Made by a program: the position numbers and the translations under genes
The notes under the pieces: model-generated
What the model was told of the DNA's origin: nothing
The model's input: only the letters and a program-made list of their open reading frames with translations
Database searches by the model: none
Assembly (NCBI GenBank): GCA_021234155.1
Contig: JAJEKV010000038.1
Span: forward strand, 11,239,190 to 11,303,189
Direction: 5' to 3'
Length of the DNA stretch: 64,000 bases
DNA from: Isoetes taiwanensis
Lineage: Eukaryota; Streptophyta; Lycopodiopsida; Isoetales; Isoetaceae
Shown: positions 1 to 11,671 of the stretch, one piece after another
How positions within the stretch are numbered: the first letter of the stretch is position 1
Layout of the letters: the number at the start of each line of letters is the position of its first letter

Positions 1-640
1 TGATCTACAAAAGGTACTTTCCTGATAAGTCCTTCTCAATATTACCATGCAATCCTTGTCTTCAAAACAAAATCACTCGAGCCTCTTTCTCTGCTTCTAA
101 CTCTAAAGCATCCAGAACTCTTGAATGTTTCCACGTTGACGTATGTGGATCAATGAAACCCTCAACTCTGCAAGTAGCCCAATACTTCATGTTGATTTTG
201 GATGCTTACTCTCGGAAGCATTTTGTCTATATGCTACACCACAAGAGTGAGGCCTTCACACAATTTACAATTTTTCTTCTAGAAGTAGAGAGATTTACAG
301 GAAATAAACTAGATGTTCTCGGAAATGGAGATGGAGAACTTACTTCAAATGCCTTCAAAGATTTCTGCACAAGATCCAGCATCAGATCACAGCTCCCTAT
401 ACACCTGAATAAAATGGCAGAGTAGAGCGTGCAAATAGGGCCATTATTGAGATGGCCAGAACGATGCTCAGTGCTCGATAACTTCTAGCAGAATTTTGGG
501 GGAAAGCTATCCCATCGCGATTATATCTTACAAACAGAGTTCCTCACAGTGGCATCAACAATCAGCTGCCAGAAGAAGTTTGGTCGAGAAGATCTGTAAG
601 TCTCAAGCATTTAAAAGTTTTTGGTTGCTTTGCTTTTGCA
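1..640 (+). pseudogene. Ty1/copia integrase remnant
   Basis: Degenerate pol sequence cut off by the left window edge. The readable stretch at 153-425 has the copia integrase core: an LDAYSRKHFVY segment like the usual D-x-[YF]-S-R block, then DVLGNGDGELTSNAF, which corresponds to the family's second catalytic region (normally SDNGGEF), here altered. The reading frame then breaks near 425; the next bases still resemble the Glu region and the following integrase helix in other frames, up to about 640. No LTR, primer-binding site or target duplication is visible on this side. It is one decayed element with the RT fragment that follows. The family assignment is firm; activity is excluded by the frame breaks. 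Confidence 0.75.
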
Positions 641-685
641 CTTGTTCTCAATCCGCTAAAACTTACTGTTAAATCGAAGGCCTTT

Positions 686-1621
686 ATGTCCATTAGCTAC
701 TGCACAATGCGAAAAGCCTATAGGTTGTTTGATCTGCATCAAAGAACTTTACTGATCACTGCTCATGCATCCTTCAATAAGTTTGAGTCTTGTTTTGCTG
801 TCACAAATCCACCACCCTCATTTATCCTGATTGAAGAAGAAATTCCATTACACACCACTGTTTCAGCATTTGATCCATCTGTACCTTTGAATCGTGCTGA
901 AGAGCCTCGACCACTAAGTCCCAGCCCTGAGTCTCCTGAATCTCATGCTCTTGAAATTCCATGTAGGCCTTCCAGAGCTTCCTGTATGGGCAGAGAAGAC
1001 TATGTGTTTCATATCTCTGAACAACGCATTGAGCCAACATCCTATGAACTAGCCATTCTTACACCTGAGAAGTCCCAATGGATGGAAGCTATGAAAAGGG
1101 AATATGAATCAATTATTGAAGCCAATACTTGGAGTATTGTTTCAAGGCCTGCAAATCACCCCATGGTTGGATCTAGGTGGGTTTTCAAGCTTAAATACAA
1201 CTCTGCTGGAGAATATATCACGTTTCAAAGCTCGCTTTGTAGCCAAGGTTTTAGCCAAATTCCTGGAATTGACTTTGGCCAGATATATGCCCCAGTAGCC
1301 AGAATGACTTCAATTCGAGTTAGTCTTGCTCATGCCATCAAAAATCATTTCCATATTCATCAATTAGATGTGACTAATTCCTTTCTACATTGGGACCTTG
1401 CTGAAACTGTTTATATTGAACAACTTGAAGGATTTGCCATTGAATCTACTCTAGACTCTGTTTGTACACTGCATAAAGCACTCTATGGTCTTAGACAAGC
1501 ACCTCCTGCATGGTATGCTAAGCTCCATGAAACCTTAACTGATCTCTTGTTCCTTCCTAGTCATGCAGATCCCAGCATCTACATCTGTTGTGCACACCAT
1601 TGTTCTCTTTCAACATTTTGA
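686..1621 (+). pseudogene. Ty1/copia reverse transcriptase remnant
   Basis: The 311-codon open stretch covers the linker and first half of a copia RT. A Pro/Ser-rich linker is followed by QWMEAMKREYESI and WVFKLKYN, the QGFSQIPGIDF block (family: QGF.Q..G.D), FAPVARM-like YAPVARMTSIR, LDVTNSFLHWDL (family: DVK.AFL.G.L, with the usual Lys and Gly changed) and KALYGLRQAPPAWY. The frame ends before the YVDD catalytic motif, and the RNase H is missing. A local frameshift around 1205-1250 is suggested because the KARFVAK block is read in a second frame (1104-1298). It continues the integrase remnant upstream, so this is one old truncated insertion. No 3' LTR is recognised after 1621. Confidence 0.8.
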
Positions 1622-1666
1622 GTTCACCATAGTAAATGACCAAGAAATAATTAAATATCACTAGAA

Positions 1667-1875
1667 ACATGTGCCCGGTGATGCCGGCCGTTAATCGTGA
1701 TGTGTGGAATGGGTAAACACATAAGTGGAATGGAATTTAGTGGAGTGTTTAGACTTTGTCATATTTGTTACTTGTGCCTGGCGATGTCGTGCATAAGTTG
1801 TGGTGTGCGGAATGGGTAGATGCATAAGTGGAATGGAATGTAATAGAGTGTCTAGAGTTCATCATATTTGTGGAC
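1667..1875. repeat. Tandem direct duplication of about 100 bp
   Basis: Two diverged copies lie side by side (about 1667-1768 and 1770-1875). Both contain a TGTGCC(C/T)GG(T/C)GATG box, then GGAATGGGTA, ATAAGTGGAATGGAAT and a TCATATTTGT end. It immediately follows the copia remnant and may be part of its degraded LTR or an unrelated repeat. Confidence 0.6.
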
Positions 1876-4800
1876 GCTTGTGAAATGAAGATGGAAGTAG
1901 TGTAGTAGAAGATTAGCCATTCGAATTTGTATATTTGTATAAGCATTGTATGTTTCGTGTATGGAACATGAGACAAAACATGTGTGTAAGAATATTGTGT
2001 ATACTTATATATGCATATGAGCGAAGGATGCAGTTGAGGGATGGTGTAAAATGTGGGTAAGTTGCATTGCACTATAACAAAATATTTATTGCAAATTTGT
2101 TGCCTAGTGTATAAACTATTTACTTTTTTAGATGACAATCAATAGTGGTCTTGCCACAAGTTGAATGCTTGGACATTTACTTTTTGAGTTGAAGGCAGAT
2201 AGTGATCATGTAAAGACTGATAGATAGTGGTCATGTAAAACTGATCAAAGCAGTAATAGTACATCCGCACTTGTAGCTAACTTTTATGAACTATTGAATA
2301 TTGAATATGTACATGAATGACCTCCATATGAATGGTCTTTCCTATGTATATGAATAACAATATGAAAGGTCTCCCCATATGATCTACATAATATGTGCCC
2401 ATTTAAACTACTTAGAAATCATATTTACAAACAAAATGTCTACATGAATGCCAACAATTTCAGCTTTATAAGCTAGATTGCATACTCAGAGTAAAAATCT
2501 ACCCATAAGCAACTAATTGCAGTTAATAAAGGAACATGATCCATAGTATAAAACTGTCATAATCTAATAACTGGATTCTTCTTCAAACCATCACAATAGG
2601 CTATAGGAAATTAGAATTACATGTTCATTCATTAACTTTACCAAATGCAGTGTCATGCGTCTTTACACAGAGAACAACGTCTCTGAAGTTCAAAGGACCC
2701 TTTGGAAGCCACTACATACAGATAAAGTATCAATAACAACACAAACACAATGGATAATATAGACTACAAAAGATCACGAGGATGGGGAATTTTACCTGCA
2801 TAAACTGTCACGATAGATGCTCTCAACCTGCATAGCGAAGCAGAGATACAATATATCTTTCAAAAGTTAGCCAATAACAATAGAGTGCAAGAGCTTCACA
2901 TGCTAGTTCAAGAATAAAAATGTGAAATAATGAAATGCATCTTTTCTATTCAATTGTTATACTTTCCCATCATCAGCATGATATGTTGCAGAGGTAAGGG
3001 ACGCTCACCTTAGACACGCACCCTTTGCAGCTAATAAGAAATCTCAAACATGGACAAACGACAAGCAAAGTTGAACTGAATAGACGTTCCAAGGTTCTCA
3101 CCCATATTAGATTCTAATAACCAGCAAAATACTGGAAGGAAGTAGAAGAGAAAAAGAGTGAAATAGATAGAATGAAAAGAAAATATTTCTATTTACCTAA
3201 TACAAAAAAATGCAAATAAAGACCATATTAATATTGTGGTATATGCAGAGGACCAATGGCAGTTTCATTCATTTTTGTATTCACTAATATAAAATAAAAA
3301 ACTGGAGATAAAGGCATTCTCATCTCATCTTCAAGGCATGAGGGTGTTATTAACGGTTGGAATATACACAGCAATTGCTGGTATGGGAATGTGCATCATT
3401 AAACATGCTCCATCCACTTTCTATCATGAAAGCTTTCGATACAATCTTAATAGGATCTAAGACTGCTTCTAAATCAAGATCTTGCTGCCCCATAAGATCT
3501 AAACCACAATAGTAGTTCATCCCACTTGTCTGAATGTAGTATTGAGCTTTTCCATATTCAAATAGGTTTTAGAACGTACAAACCATATGAAAATGTTTGT
3601 TTTCAAGTTAATAAATAAGATGCCGACAAATATTTCTCAAGTGATTGTATATCAGACTCACTGGGTACAACTTAAAGTGCATTGCAAGCAAATATTTTCA
3701 AGGATTATCTTGATGATAGAACTCACCATCTCAAAGCTACATCAGCTTCAGATTTGCCCTATGAAATATCAAGCATGACTCGGTAGCGTTCCGCTGCAAA
3801 AAAAAGCAACAAATTACAGAGTTGTTTTCAAGCTTATGGCACAGTAAGCAAGCTTTTTATTATGTATATCCTCTATCCCAAGACCTCCTAATGCTCCACA
3901 AATAGAAACATATCAATAGGGAAACCATAAGCAATAATAAAGCTAAAAGACCCCAAAACCGCCCGGCCTAGAATCAAGCACGCGACCAATGATTTGTTCC
4001 AATAAATAGATAGATAGTTCGTATTTATACATCTATTGGGACCACATTGACAAGCAATGCGGAGAATCTCATGATGCCTACTTTACTACCATTGTTTCGG
4101 GCCAACCCCTTAAATATTGTTTGCATTTGTGTCGGATCAAGCACTTTGAACATCAACAAAACTCCAATGTTAAAAAGAATCTCATAAGTTTTTTTTCCTC
4201 TTTCCGATATAGCATAAGGCAACATGCTAGGATCTGTTTAAGCTTGCTATATTTTCGTTTTGTTCCTCTTATTAAATGTTTTTCACTGCAGATATTGTCT
4301 CCATTCCCTTGCAACTGACTCATTACACATCCCTTTGCAGTAAGTGCCTAGCAGAGGCACTCTAGATACATTAGAAAATATAAGAAAACCTACAAGCTTT
4401 AATAAAAAAATGATATGGCACCTGTTAGGCATCACATAACATGATGGACCAGGACATTGCTTCATGTCAAGATAGAATGACAAAACAATTTTAGGCTGGC
4501 AGTAGCAACAATAAAGTCGGTTTCTTGATGCCGTAAATCAGAAGCATTTCTTATATTATGTCAATAATATGTTTGCCTGGAGTATGTTGCCCGAAGGTTG
4601 AAATAGGTCCATGTGATGCAAGTGTTGCTCACTCCACTCTTATGTATGTGCAATATTTAATGGTTATCTTTGAGCAAAATCCATGATCTACAAACCTAAT
4701 GTGTAATAGAAAACATGCAATATTTCTGTCATATTGTTATATAGTATATTCCACAAATTGACTTATAAAAATATAGGATGAATATGCAGCATATTTTTCT

Positions 4801-4887
4801 AGAAATAAAGCAATACAATAAAGCAATGTAAAAAGCAATACAGTAAAGCAAATAAAAGCAATGTAAAGCAATACAATAATGCAAAAT
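1876..4887. other. Non-coding AT-rich stretch, no gene recognised
   Basis: Only short, low-complexity open frames occur here and none resembles a known protein. Scattered minus-strand splice-like sites (such as ACCTGCA boxes near 2795-2830 and 3000-3030) could mark introns of an unrecognised minus-strand transcript, but no coding continuity could be built. Around 4800-4880 the sequence is a run of imperfect AAAGCAATAC/AATAAAGC units. Confidence 0.5.
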
Positions 4888-6141
4888 CCCTGCAAGCAAT
4901 AAGAGAACTTAAGCATTTTACAGGCCGACAGCAAATATACATAAGAAAAACCATCTTGTATCTATCACCTAAGCATTTGTTTAAAGCATTCCATTTGCAA
5001 AATATGGTAGTAGATGTTGCGGTGAATTTGTCCCCTAATACGACCATTAAATAACTGCATTAGAGCCAATAAAACAAAAAGCACCTACCAAATAGTAACA
5101 GTAAGGCAAATTTTCTGCAGGTAACCAGACCTGCACATTAGCAGACTAAAAGAAACATGCCATTATCCATAAAGAAGGTGCGTGAATGTTTTCCCTAAAG
5201 TAAAATACAGAGGGTGCAGTTTGTAAGTACATGCACCTTCTTCGTCAAATGCTTTATTGCTTTCTTAATCACCAAATCATATCAACATGAGATAAATCAA
5301 TACCTGAAAAAACCATCTTCTATAAAACCATCCTTACAGATGCCCACAAAACCTGTTCAAGAAAGTCCTGCAAGATCCTGTCAAGATTATAAATCGAGCT
5401 GTTTAGATGTTCAGTCATCACAATCATATCACTATCTACATATACGCAGAATAAGAAGATATTCAGTGCTGCTAGGTAAGCCAAAATCATTGCACCAATC
5501 GGGCTCTCATACTTAAATACTTTGCTTGTAGTCTAAGATGTTCCCAATGGTTCCAAGCAACATAACAACATACATATTGATTTTGAATCCCATTGCTTCA
5601 TCAAGGTATATGTTCAGCATGATACGACTCAGTCAGAAAATAACCTGATGTCAAATGGCAAGTGTTCTTTTATATCATTGTCTCAAAATTAGACAACAAA
5701 GAATATGTGCAAGTCTTTTCTTTGTCACAGCTCACTATTTCCCTTGCAATTTCATTAGTGGCTACCATAGATCAAATCTAGATATCTGTACAGGCTTTGA
5801 GGTTCTTCTTTTTTTAAGTGTCCCCATTTTCTACAGTCTTTTGGCAACTTCGATATCAGTTTCCAACACCACCACAACAGATATGGAATTATCTTACGTT
5901 TCAGAAACTTGAATGCGTAGGTACTCAATAATTTCTCATTGAGTAGGATAAACTATGCAAAATACAATAGAGACACTTTTAAAACAAAGCCAAACAGAGG
6001 ATAATAAAAAATCTAGTCACCTTTGTATTGTAGTCGTAATTGCAAAAGATGGTTGCATCCTAATTGTGCAACATCTCTGCAAGCAATAAAACAACTTAAG
6101 AATTTTACAGGCCGGCAACAAATATATAAAGAAAAATGCGC
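4888..6141. repeat. Dispersed direct duplicate pair (4888-4960 and 6069-6141)
   Basis: Both copies run CTGCAAGCAATAA, AACTTAAG, ATTTTACAGGCCG, CAAATATA with only a few substitutions. The intervening 1.1 kb (4961-6068) contains no recognisable gene. The pair could be duplicated exons or intron borders of a minus-strand gene, or a small dispersed repeat. Confidence 0.5.
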
Positions 6142-6427
6142 TCTACCTACTGCGTTTACTTGTTCTGTTACTTGCAAAGAGTTTCTGAGTATCAGTGAAG
6201 AAAGAAAACCTTCAACTTTAGCAGCAAGAATCGAGCTTGGATTTCGGTACTCACACGAAACAAACAATTTCCTGTCCAACACACGAACCAACTCGAGAAA
6301 TTATAACAGCCAAAGTCGTAGAGGCCACAATAAAAATCATCGTAGAAGACCAGAGAAAGAAAAAACTTGAGCTCCAAAATCGTAGAAGAGCAGGGAGTGA
6401 GGTTGCATTGAGATGCGACAGCATTTA

Positions 6428-6610
6428 AAAGACCTCGGCCAGTTCAAAAACTTTGAAAGACCTCCGCCAATTCAAAACCTCGCAACTCCCGATGAAAGCT
6501 GCCAGAGCGCGTCCCGCAAGGGGGAATGGAACGCCACATGCGGCGAACATGCGGCGTTCCAGGGCACGGTTCCCAACCCCATCCCAAAATAAAAAAGAAG
6601 ATAAGAAAAA
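6428..6610 (-). repeat. Dispersed GC-rich repeat 'R', copy 1
   Basis: Read on the minus strand, this segment starts TTCTTTTTTATTTTGGGATG, continues through GTTGGGAACCGTGC, has a dyad built on GGAACGCC/GGCGTTCC flanking CATGCGGCG, and ends with one to two copies of TTTTGAA(T/C)TGGC(G/C)GAGGTCTTT before AAATGCTG. The same order recurs on the plus strand at 42331-42560. The GC-rich hairpin and sharp boundaries suggest a mobile element end or LTR fragment; no coding capacity is seen. Confidence 0.6.
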
Positions 6611-7268
6611 CACGTACATTTATGAAATATATAAAGTTAAAATAAAATATTTAAAAACCAGGAAATTCCTTGGAATTAGGTTCAATTTTAATAATAACAA
6701 TAGATATAACTGAAATTACATAAAACTGCTTTCAATGAATCAAACTAAATGGTAAGTGTGTCCTTACTCAACTATGATTTCATGAGCCAGATTTGTGCTA
6801 TATTTGGGCTAATGACTGCCATTTGAAAGATAATGTGTTCAGCTAGATTTATGCTGCTATTTCTTATTGTTGTGAATTAAAGAAGCAAACACTAGTGCTC
6901 AAAACGCAAAATATAGCGATTTAATTATTTCCTTATATTCCTCCGCTCTTACCTTCTTAGATCTGTATATGTTGTAGGATTCTTCAGTATTGCAACGTTG
7001 TGCATTCACATACACAGCCCTCGTACAAATGCACGCAAAATTATAAGCAAGCAAAGGCAAAATGGGAGCTTAGCAAGCAAGCAAGCAAGCAAGTTTGTGA
7101 GTTTAAAAGGCCACCATTGATTAGGTTCTACAGAGTGACATCTTTATTATTGTTAGACAATGAAGCTCATATATTGCCAGTTAAATTGTTTGCGCTTTGA
7201 TATGTAGATCTTTTCAACTTATTTAGATCATTGCATTACTATTATTCTGCATATTTCCTTATGACAAC
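6611..7268. other. Non-coding stretch with a short AGCA microsatellite
   Basis: No gene recognised. About 7068-7091 holds an (AAGC)n run. The stretch otherwise separates repeat R from the miniature YR element. Confidence 0.5.
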
Positions 7269-7299
7269 AATCCCGGATCGATCCGAGACATCGGATCGC

Positions 7300-7345
7300 C
7301 ATTCTAGAATGGGACGAGCATGCATGTTTTGCATGCATGCGGGCG
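7300..7345. promoter_or_regulatory. Nested dyads at start of A1 (E1)
   Basis: CGATCCGA and TCGGATCG flank a 4-nt centre (GACA). They are followed by ATTCTAGAAT, then the palindromic GCATGCATG...GCATGCATGC pair at 7318-7341. The same dyads head A2 and the other elements of this family; they are the likely recombinase recognition region. Confidence 0.5.
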
Positions 7346-8017
7346 GCGCATGCCCGTTCTGGTTGGGAGTTCGCTATTTTAGGCGCGTTTCTGCATCAAC
7401 GTCTCATCGGCGCTTCCTCTTCTCTCTCAGCAGTACCTATTTCTCTTTGAATTGTTTTCCAGGCAGGGGAGGGGCTTCTTCCTGCTTGGTTTGGCCAATT
7501 TGGCGTTTCTTTCATGCTGTCCTTTTCCGGCCTTTAGCCTTCGTCCTGTGACCTTCGTCCTCGATCCTAGTTTGTAAGGAAGTCCTTTGGTATTCGGGCG
7601 GTTTGTTGGTTTCATGCGAGTCCCATTCTAGAATCCCATCGATCCGAGACATCGGATCGCCATTCTAGAATGGGACGAGCATGCATGTTTTGCATGCATG
7701 CGGGCGGCGCATGCCCGTTCTGGTTGGGAGTTCGCTATTTTAGGCGCGTTTCTGCATCAACGTCTCATCGGCGCTTCCTCTTCTCTCTCAGCAGTACCTA
7801 TTTCTCTTTGAACCCACCCTCCCCCCCTTCTTTGTTTATTATGTTTGTCGCGTGGCACGCGCGTAATCAGCCCCTCCACTCTGGGAGGTTTGTTTTGTTT
7901 TGTTTTTTTTATGTTGGTGATGTGCAGGTACAGGTTGGCGAGCGGTATCTGTTTCGACTTCTCCATTCGTGGGTTTTTGGGAGCGATTTCTCTGCCTTGC
8001 GTTTGTCTAAGCCCCTT

Positions 8018-8096
8018 GCCGAAGGTTTATCACTAGGGTTTTTCCTCGAAAACCCGAAAGGGCGGGGTTTTTTAATCCCGGTGATAAGCTTTCGGC
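8018..8096 (+). other. Conserved hairpin near 3' end of E1
   Basis: GCCGAAGGTTTATCAC (8018-8033) pairs with GTGATAAGCTTTCGGC (8081-8096) over 16 positions with two G-U pairs. Inside it is a second small stem (GGGTTTTTC / GAAAACCC). The same structure with compensating changes occurs in the two other family members, suggesting selection for an RNA fold in the transcript. Confidence 0.6.
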
Positions 8097-8346
8097 AGGT
8101 ACACCAACCAAACATCTGTTAGTATTGTATTTTTGGGGTCCAAATGATATAATTGGATTTTCCCTTTATTGTCCGTGGGTAGTTCCCATGTGTGCGGCTA
8201 CCCACTATCCACCATTGTATAAAATCTGCTGAGATGAATGAGAAGCAAGTCCGGGCGGTTTTGTTGGTTTCATGCGAGTCCCATTCTAGAATTGTAACTA
8301 GTTTCTTTGTGTTGTTAATACTTTGGTTTTTCTAACAGGTTAAAAT

Positions 8347-8616
8347 TTGTTTAGACTGTGTCTTGGAGTATCGTCAATAGCCCATGCTGAATCTGGACAC
8401 ATGGATGAGGCACATAAAGTTTTTCAGCAAATGCCTCCAAAGGACATGTGTTCATTTAATGCTATGATATTAGCTTATAGTAAACATGAGAGCCTTCAAG
8501 CGACACATCATCTATTCCCACAAATGCCACAAAGGAGTTCTTTAACCTGGAAATCTTCTATAAGAAAATATTTTCTTATTATGGAATCCAACAGAAGAGT
8601 TCATGGCATACCTTGA
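8347..8616 (+). pseudogene. PPR protein fragment (PLS-like)
   Basis: About 50 residues match pentatricopeptide repeats: HMDEAHKVFQQMPPKDMCS followed by FNAMILAYSKHES and a second HHLFPQMPQRSSLTW unit. The pattern 'A..vF..MP.rd..s.n.mi.ay' is typical of plant PLS-class PPR proteins that edit or process organellar RNA. Only two repeats are present, with no start, no targeting peptide and no C-terminal E/DYW domain. It starts 55 bp after the miniature YR element. A pseudogene or orphan exon is the likely status. Confidence 0.65.
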
Positions 8617-9142
8617 AAATTATGCCTCTTACTTAGAGGAGTTGGGATTCATACATCTTCTTATCTAAATATGGGTTTGTGGGTTGAGATCCCATACGAA
8701 GAAAATCCCATCTCATTCTTGAAGTTTGATTCTGTCATAGCTGACAAGCTTCCATCCAGAAAATGCGGTCTGCCCTTTTTAAAAAGAGGCAGCTTCTGTA
8801 TGCAATGGTCATTTTCTTTGTGTCAACGAATGGAATTCTGTGTTGTATCTGGAGGCTACCTAAATTCTGTTCAGAATTATCAAACCAGTACAAAACTATG
8901 ATTTATTTGCAATGTATTTCTTGATCCACGGATTGCAGCTGCAGAAACTAAGTGGATGTCATTATGGTCATCCCTCTTCACCGACCTTGTCCCAGATGCA
9001 TGTATGCCTAGTCGACATGCCTAGTTTCAAATGTTAGGACGCACTTACCATTAGGTCTTAGAATGCAATGGCTTAATGTTTTAATCTCTACTACCATTTT
9101 GTATTTTTTTTTTTTTTTTGAAGGACATGAAGCTCTACGCAT
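8617..9142. other. No gene recognised
   Basis: Non-coding sequence with a poly-T tract at about 9104-9120. A 76-codon open frame at 8671-8901 has no recognisable motif. Confidence 0.5.
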
Positions 9143-9262
9143 GTGATGAAAGAAGATTAAATAATTGTGTTAACCTTTAAATTAAGGGCTATAACCATGA
9201 AGCAGGTGATGAAAGAAGATTAAATAATTGTATTAACCTTTAAATTATTAGGGCTATAATCG
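9143..9262. repeat. Tandem direct duplication of about 57 bp
   Basis: Two copies of GTGATGAAAGAAGATTAAATAATTG...TTAACCTTTAAATTA...GGGCTATAA lie at 9143-9199 and 9206-9262. A shorter echo, ATTACATGCA...TTATGGCCC, is repeated at 9325-9370. Confidence 0.7.
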
Positions 9263-11180
9263 ATTGATGCACTCAATAATCTCCATGCATAGATATTACA
9301 TGCAGAAGTGTTTCTGAAATTATTACATGCATTTATGGCCCTTATTACATGCATTATTATGGCCCTTTTTTTAATAACAACCAATACATAACTACCATTA
9401 ACATTAATTAATACAAATTATTGCATCCAACACATTTAAATTAAAATCCCCCTGAAACCCCCTTTGGTTTGGGTGCATATTCACACGGGGGATTACGTAG
9501 GGCAGCGAGAGCTCCTAAAAACTTACAATACATGTACAAAATTAACACTATTAAGTACACTCTCTCAAACCTTATAGTATTTTGCAAACCTCAATATACA
9601 ATATACAAAAACTTGTACAGGCATACCCCACAAACGAGGATCGCTATGTACGGTCCCGATCGAGGAATAAAGGGCAAATATGCCCATCCAACAGCTCTCA
9701 ATGCCCGGAGTAACCCCCAATGTAACCATCAACAATGCAAGTATATGCAGAATCTCAAATTCACAACCGCATCATAGAGAAAAATATGTCTCCATGACTT
9801 GCAAAATACAGAGCCCCATAAATTTACCTCCTGCACCAAATAAAATTTGCATAAGCCAATAGTGGTTGATACTCCATTTTCAACACAAATATACTTGATC
9901 TTTGTGTTTTCCAAACACTTTGCTAAGTTCTAGCTTACCCAGGATTGATTCATGTAGTGGAATATCCATCACCATCAAAAGTACCTTCCTGGAGCCAGTC
10001 ACAGCACTTCCACAAATATCTTGCCCTGTTAACGCGAGGGATATGCATGCAGTCTGTGGAAACAAAAGAATACTGCATAAAGCACTAAGCTGTTTGATGT
10101 AAAGAGAAAGTTACTATTTGTAAGCACAGCGGTTTGAACCATGTCACCCTTACCACTTTGTATTTTGATGACGGAGTCAAATTGCTGCCTTTGTTAATGT
10201 GTTCCGAGATTCTTAGCACAGCATTTCATCCAAAAGCTTGTGATTTAATTCTATTCAAGCATGGACTCTTTTACTTTTCCTTGCCCTTAAAAAATCTATA
10301 AAATGACTAATTAAGGGAAAAAAATATATATAAAACTTAGATGCATTGGACAGTGCAGTGCAACTTCTTCTTCACATGTAGGAGTCACAATTGCTGCCTT
10401 TGTTAACCTAATATGTGTGAACGTATAGGTTAGTCGGATTGACAATGGCAGCCTTTGGCCTTGAAACTCCCCAGGATTTGTGCTACATGGCAAGAAAAAG
10501 CATCATCTATTACTGCAGAAAAATATAATTCTAAAACTCCAAGTATTTCCTAACAATGCTTGAACATGATAGCTCATAGAACTTGAGAACTATGTGCACA
10601 TGGACTAAATGGATGAAGACGGCTTATCAAATATGTCAATGTCCCATTCTTGCAAAAGTGGTGGCGAATGTGGAGCATCATGTAGTTAAGACTTGAATCC
10701 TGTTGGCTGATTTCTCATGACAGATATTAACTTGAGTGAGATTACGGAGATAGGGGTAGGAATTGAACAAATGAAGCTGAAAAGGAAGCATCATGTGCAT
10801 AGCATCCATGTGCCATGGCAGACATCCCTCATGGCTATAAGACAAAATATTTAGATATTTTTCAGCTATGAAAGGGTGGTTCATAACTTATTGCATACAG
10901 CAAACCTTCTAAAGAAGCACAATATTAAAAATAAAGCATAATAATGAATAGCATATGCCAAACATAAAAGACGTGATCCAGCATGAATAGAGTTATTATC
11001 GCCAGATTACATCCTTCTTGACTGGAAAACACAATGTTTAAATTTCACCAGGATTTCACTAGGAATTCGAAGACATCCAAATAAGGTAGAAATAAGAATA
11101 ATTTTATTATTAATTTCTTTCAGTACATCAAATTTGGCAGTATTTTGTAGCCAATAATAAATAATTTAGCAAAAGATAAG
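9263..11180. other. No gene recognised
   Basis: Non-coding AT-rich stretch downstream (on the minus strand) of methyltransferase copy 1. It would hold that gene's 3' UTR. Short open frames here have no recognisable motifs. Confidence 0.45.
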
Positions 11181-11671
11181 TCAGAGATCTAAATCAAAGT
11201 CCTCCGTATGTTGTTTGCTTGTCCCAAGTTGGTCCTTCTCTGCAGTTTGCTCCTTTGTCACTGTTTCATCTTTGCTGGTGTCTACAGTCTCTTCAGGAAT
11301 AGCTAAAGCTACTTCTTTGAGCTCTGCAAAGGTAGCTTCATCTTCCAGAGAGCTTGTAAAAGAAGGCTGTATCTCTGAGGATGTCATCTTGGCAAAATCT
11401 GATGATGATTTGGCACCTAACTCTTGATTTTCATCTGGTAGAGCTGGTAAGGCAGACAACCTCATCTTGATAAAGTTTACAGCCTCTTTATCAATGTCAA
11501 CAGCAACACAATTGCGGGCCCTTTTTAAGTGCACATGCTATTGTTATACCAAGGCCAGAGAAAGCATCAAGCACCCAATCTCCTGGATGTGAGAACATAT
11601 CCAGAAGATAGTTAATTAGCTTCTGTGGCTTCTAGTAATGATTGACAATTCTGCCTTGTGCACTTGGGTCC
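11181..11671 (-). pseudogene. DNA methyltransferase copy 1, 3' part of last exon
   Basis: This is the 3' half of the last exon of the gene at 20545-23495, separated from it by the gypsy insertion. On the minus strand it reads DPSAQGRIVNHY, a stop where copy 2 has Gln (CAG to TAG), KPQKLINYLLDMFSHPGDWVLDAFSG, then the decayed SAM-binding motif GLGIT (copy 2: GSGTT). A frameshift follows near 11515, before ARNCVAVDIDKEAV. The end is an acidic low-complexity tail finishing DFDLDL. Motif I lies after motif IV (in exon 4), the permuted order of bacterial N6-adenine/N4-cytosine methylases of the PF01555 type. The nonsense codon, altered motif I and frameshift mark this copy as dead even without the insertion. 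Confidence 0.8.
11667..11671. repeat. Left target-site duplication of gypsy element (GGTCC)
   Basis: GGTCC directly precedes the LTR's 5' TG and is repeated at 20540-20544 after the other LTR's CA. In copy 2 the uninterrupted gene reads GGGTCCTG at the same place (about 63587). Confidence 0.9.

Larger units (their letters stand above)
7269..8292 (+). mobile_element. Miniature YR-type element with split direct repeats (E1)
   Basis: Architecture A1 - short interior - B1A2 - B2. A1 (7269-7451) and A2 (7632-7812) are almost identical and begin at an AAT. B1 (about 7592-7631) and B2 (about 8253-8289) share GGCGGTTT(T)GTTGGTTTC followed by GCGAGTCCCATTCTAG. B1 abuts A2 at AAT 7632-7634, so the internal junction is what would form if the two outer ends were joined. 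The interior is only about 140 bp and non-coding. The layout and ends match the large recombinase-bearing copy at 50683-56587, so this is probably a non-autonomous derivative mobilised in trans. No target-site duplication is seen beyond the shared AAT. Confidence 0.65.

Noticed and set aside
4737-5047. Leu/Phe-rich minus-strand frames resembling membrane proteins
   Set aside because: They derive from low-complexity AAAGCAATAC repeats and lack any family motif.
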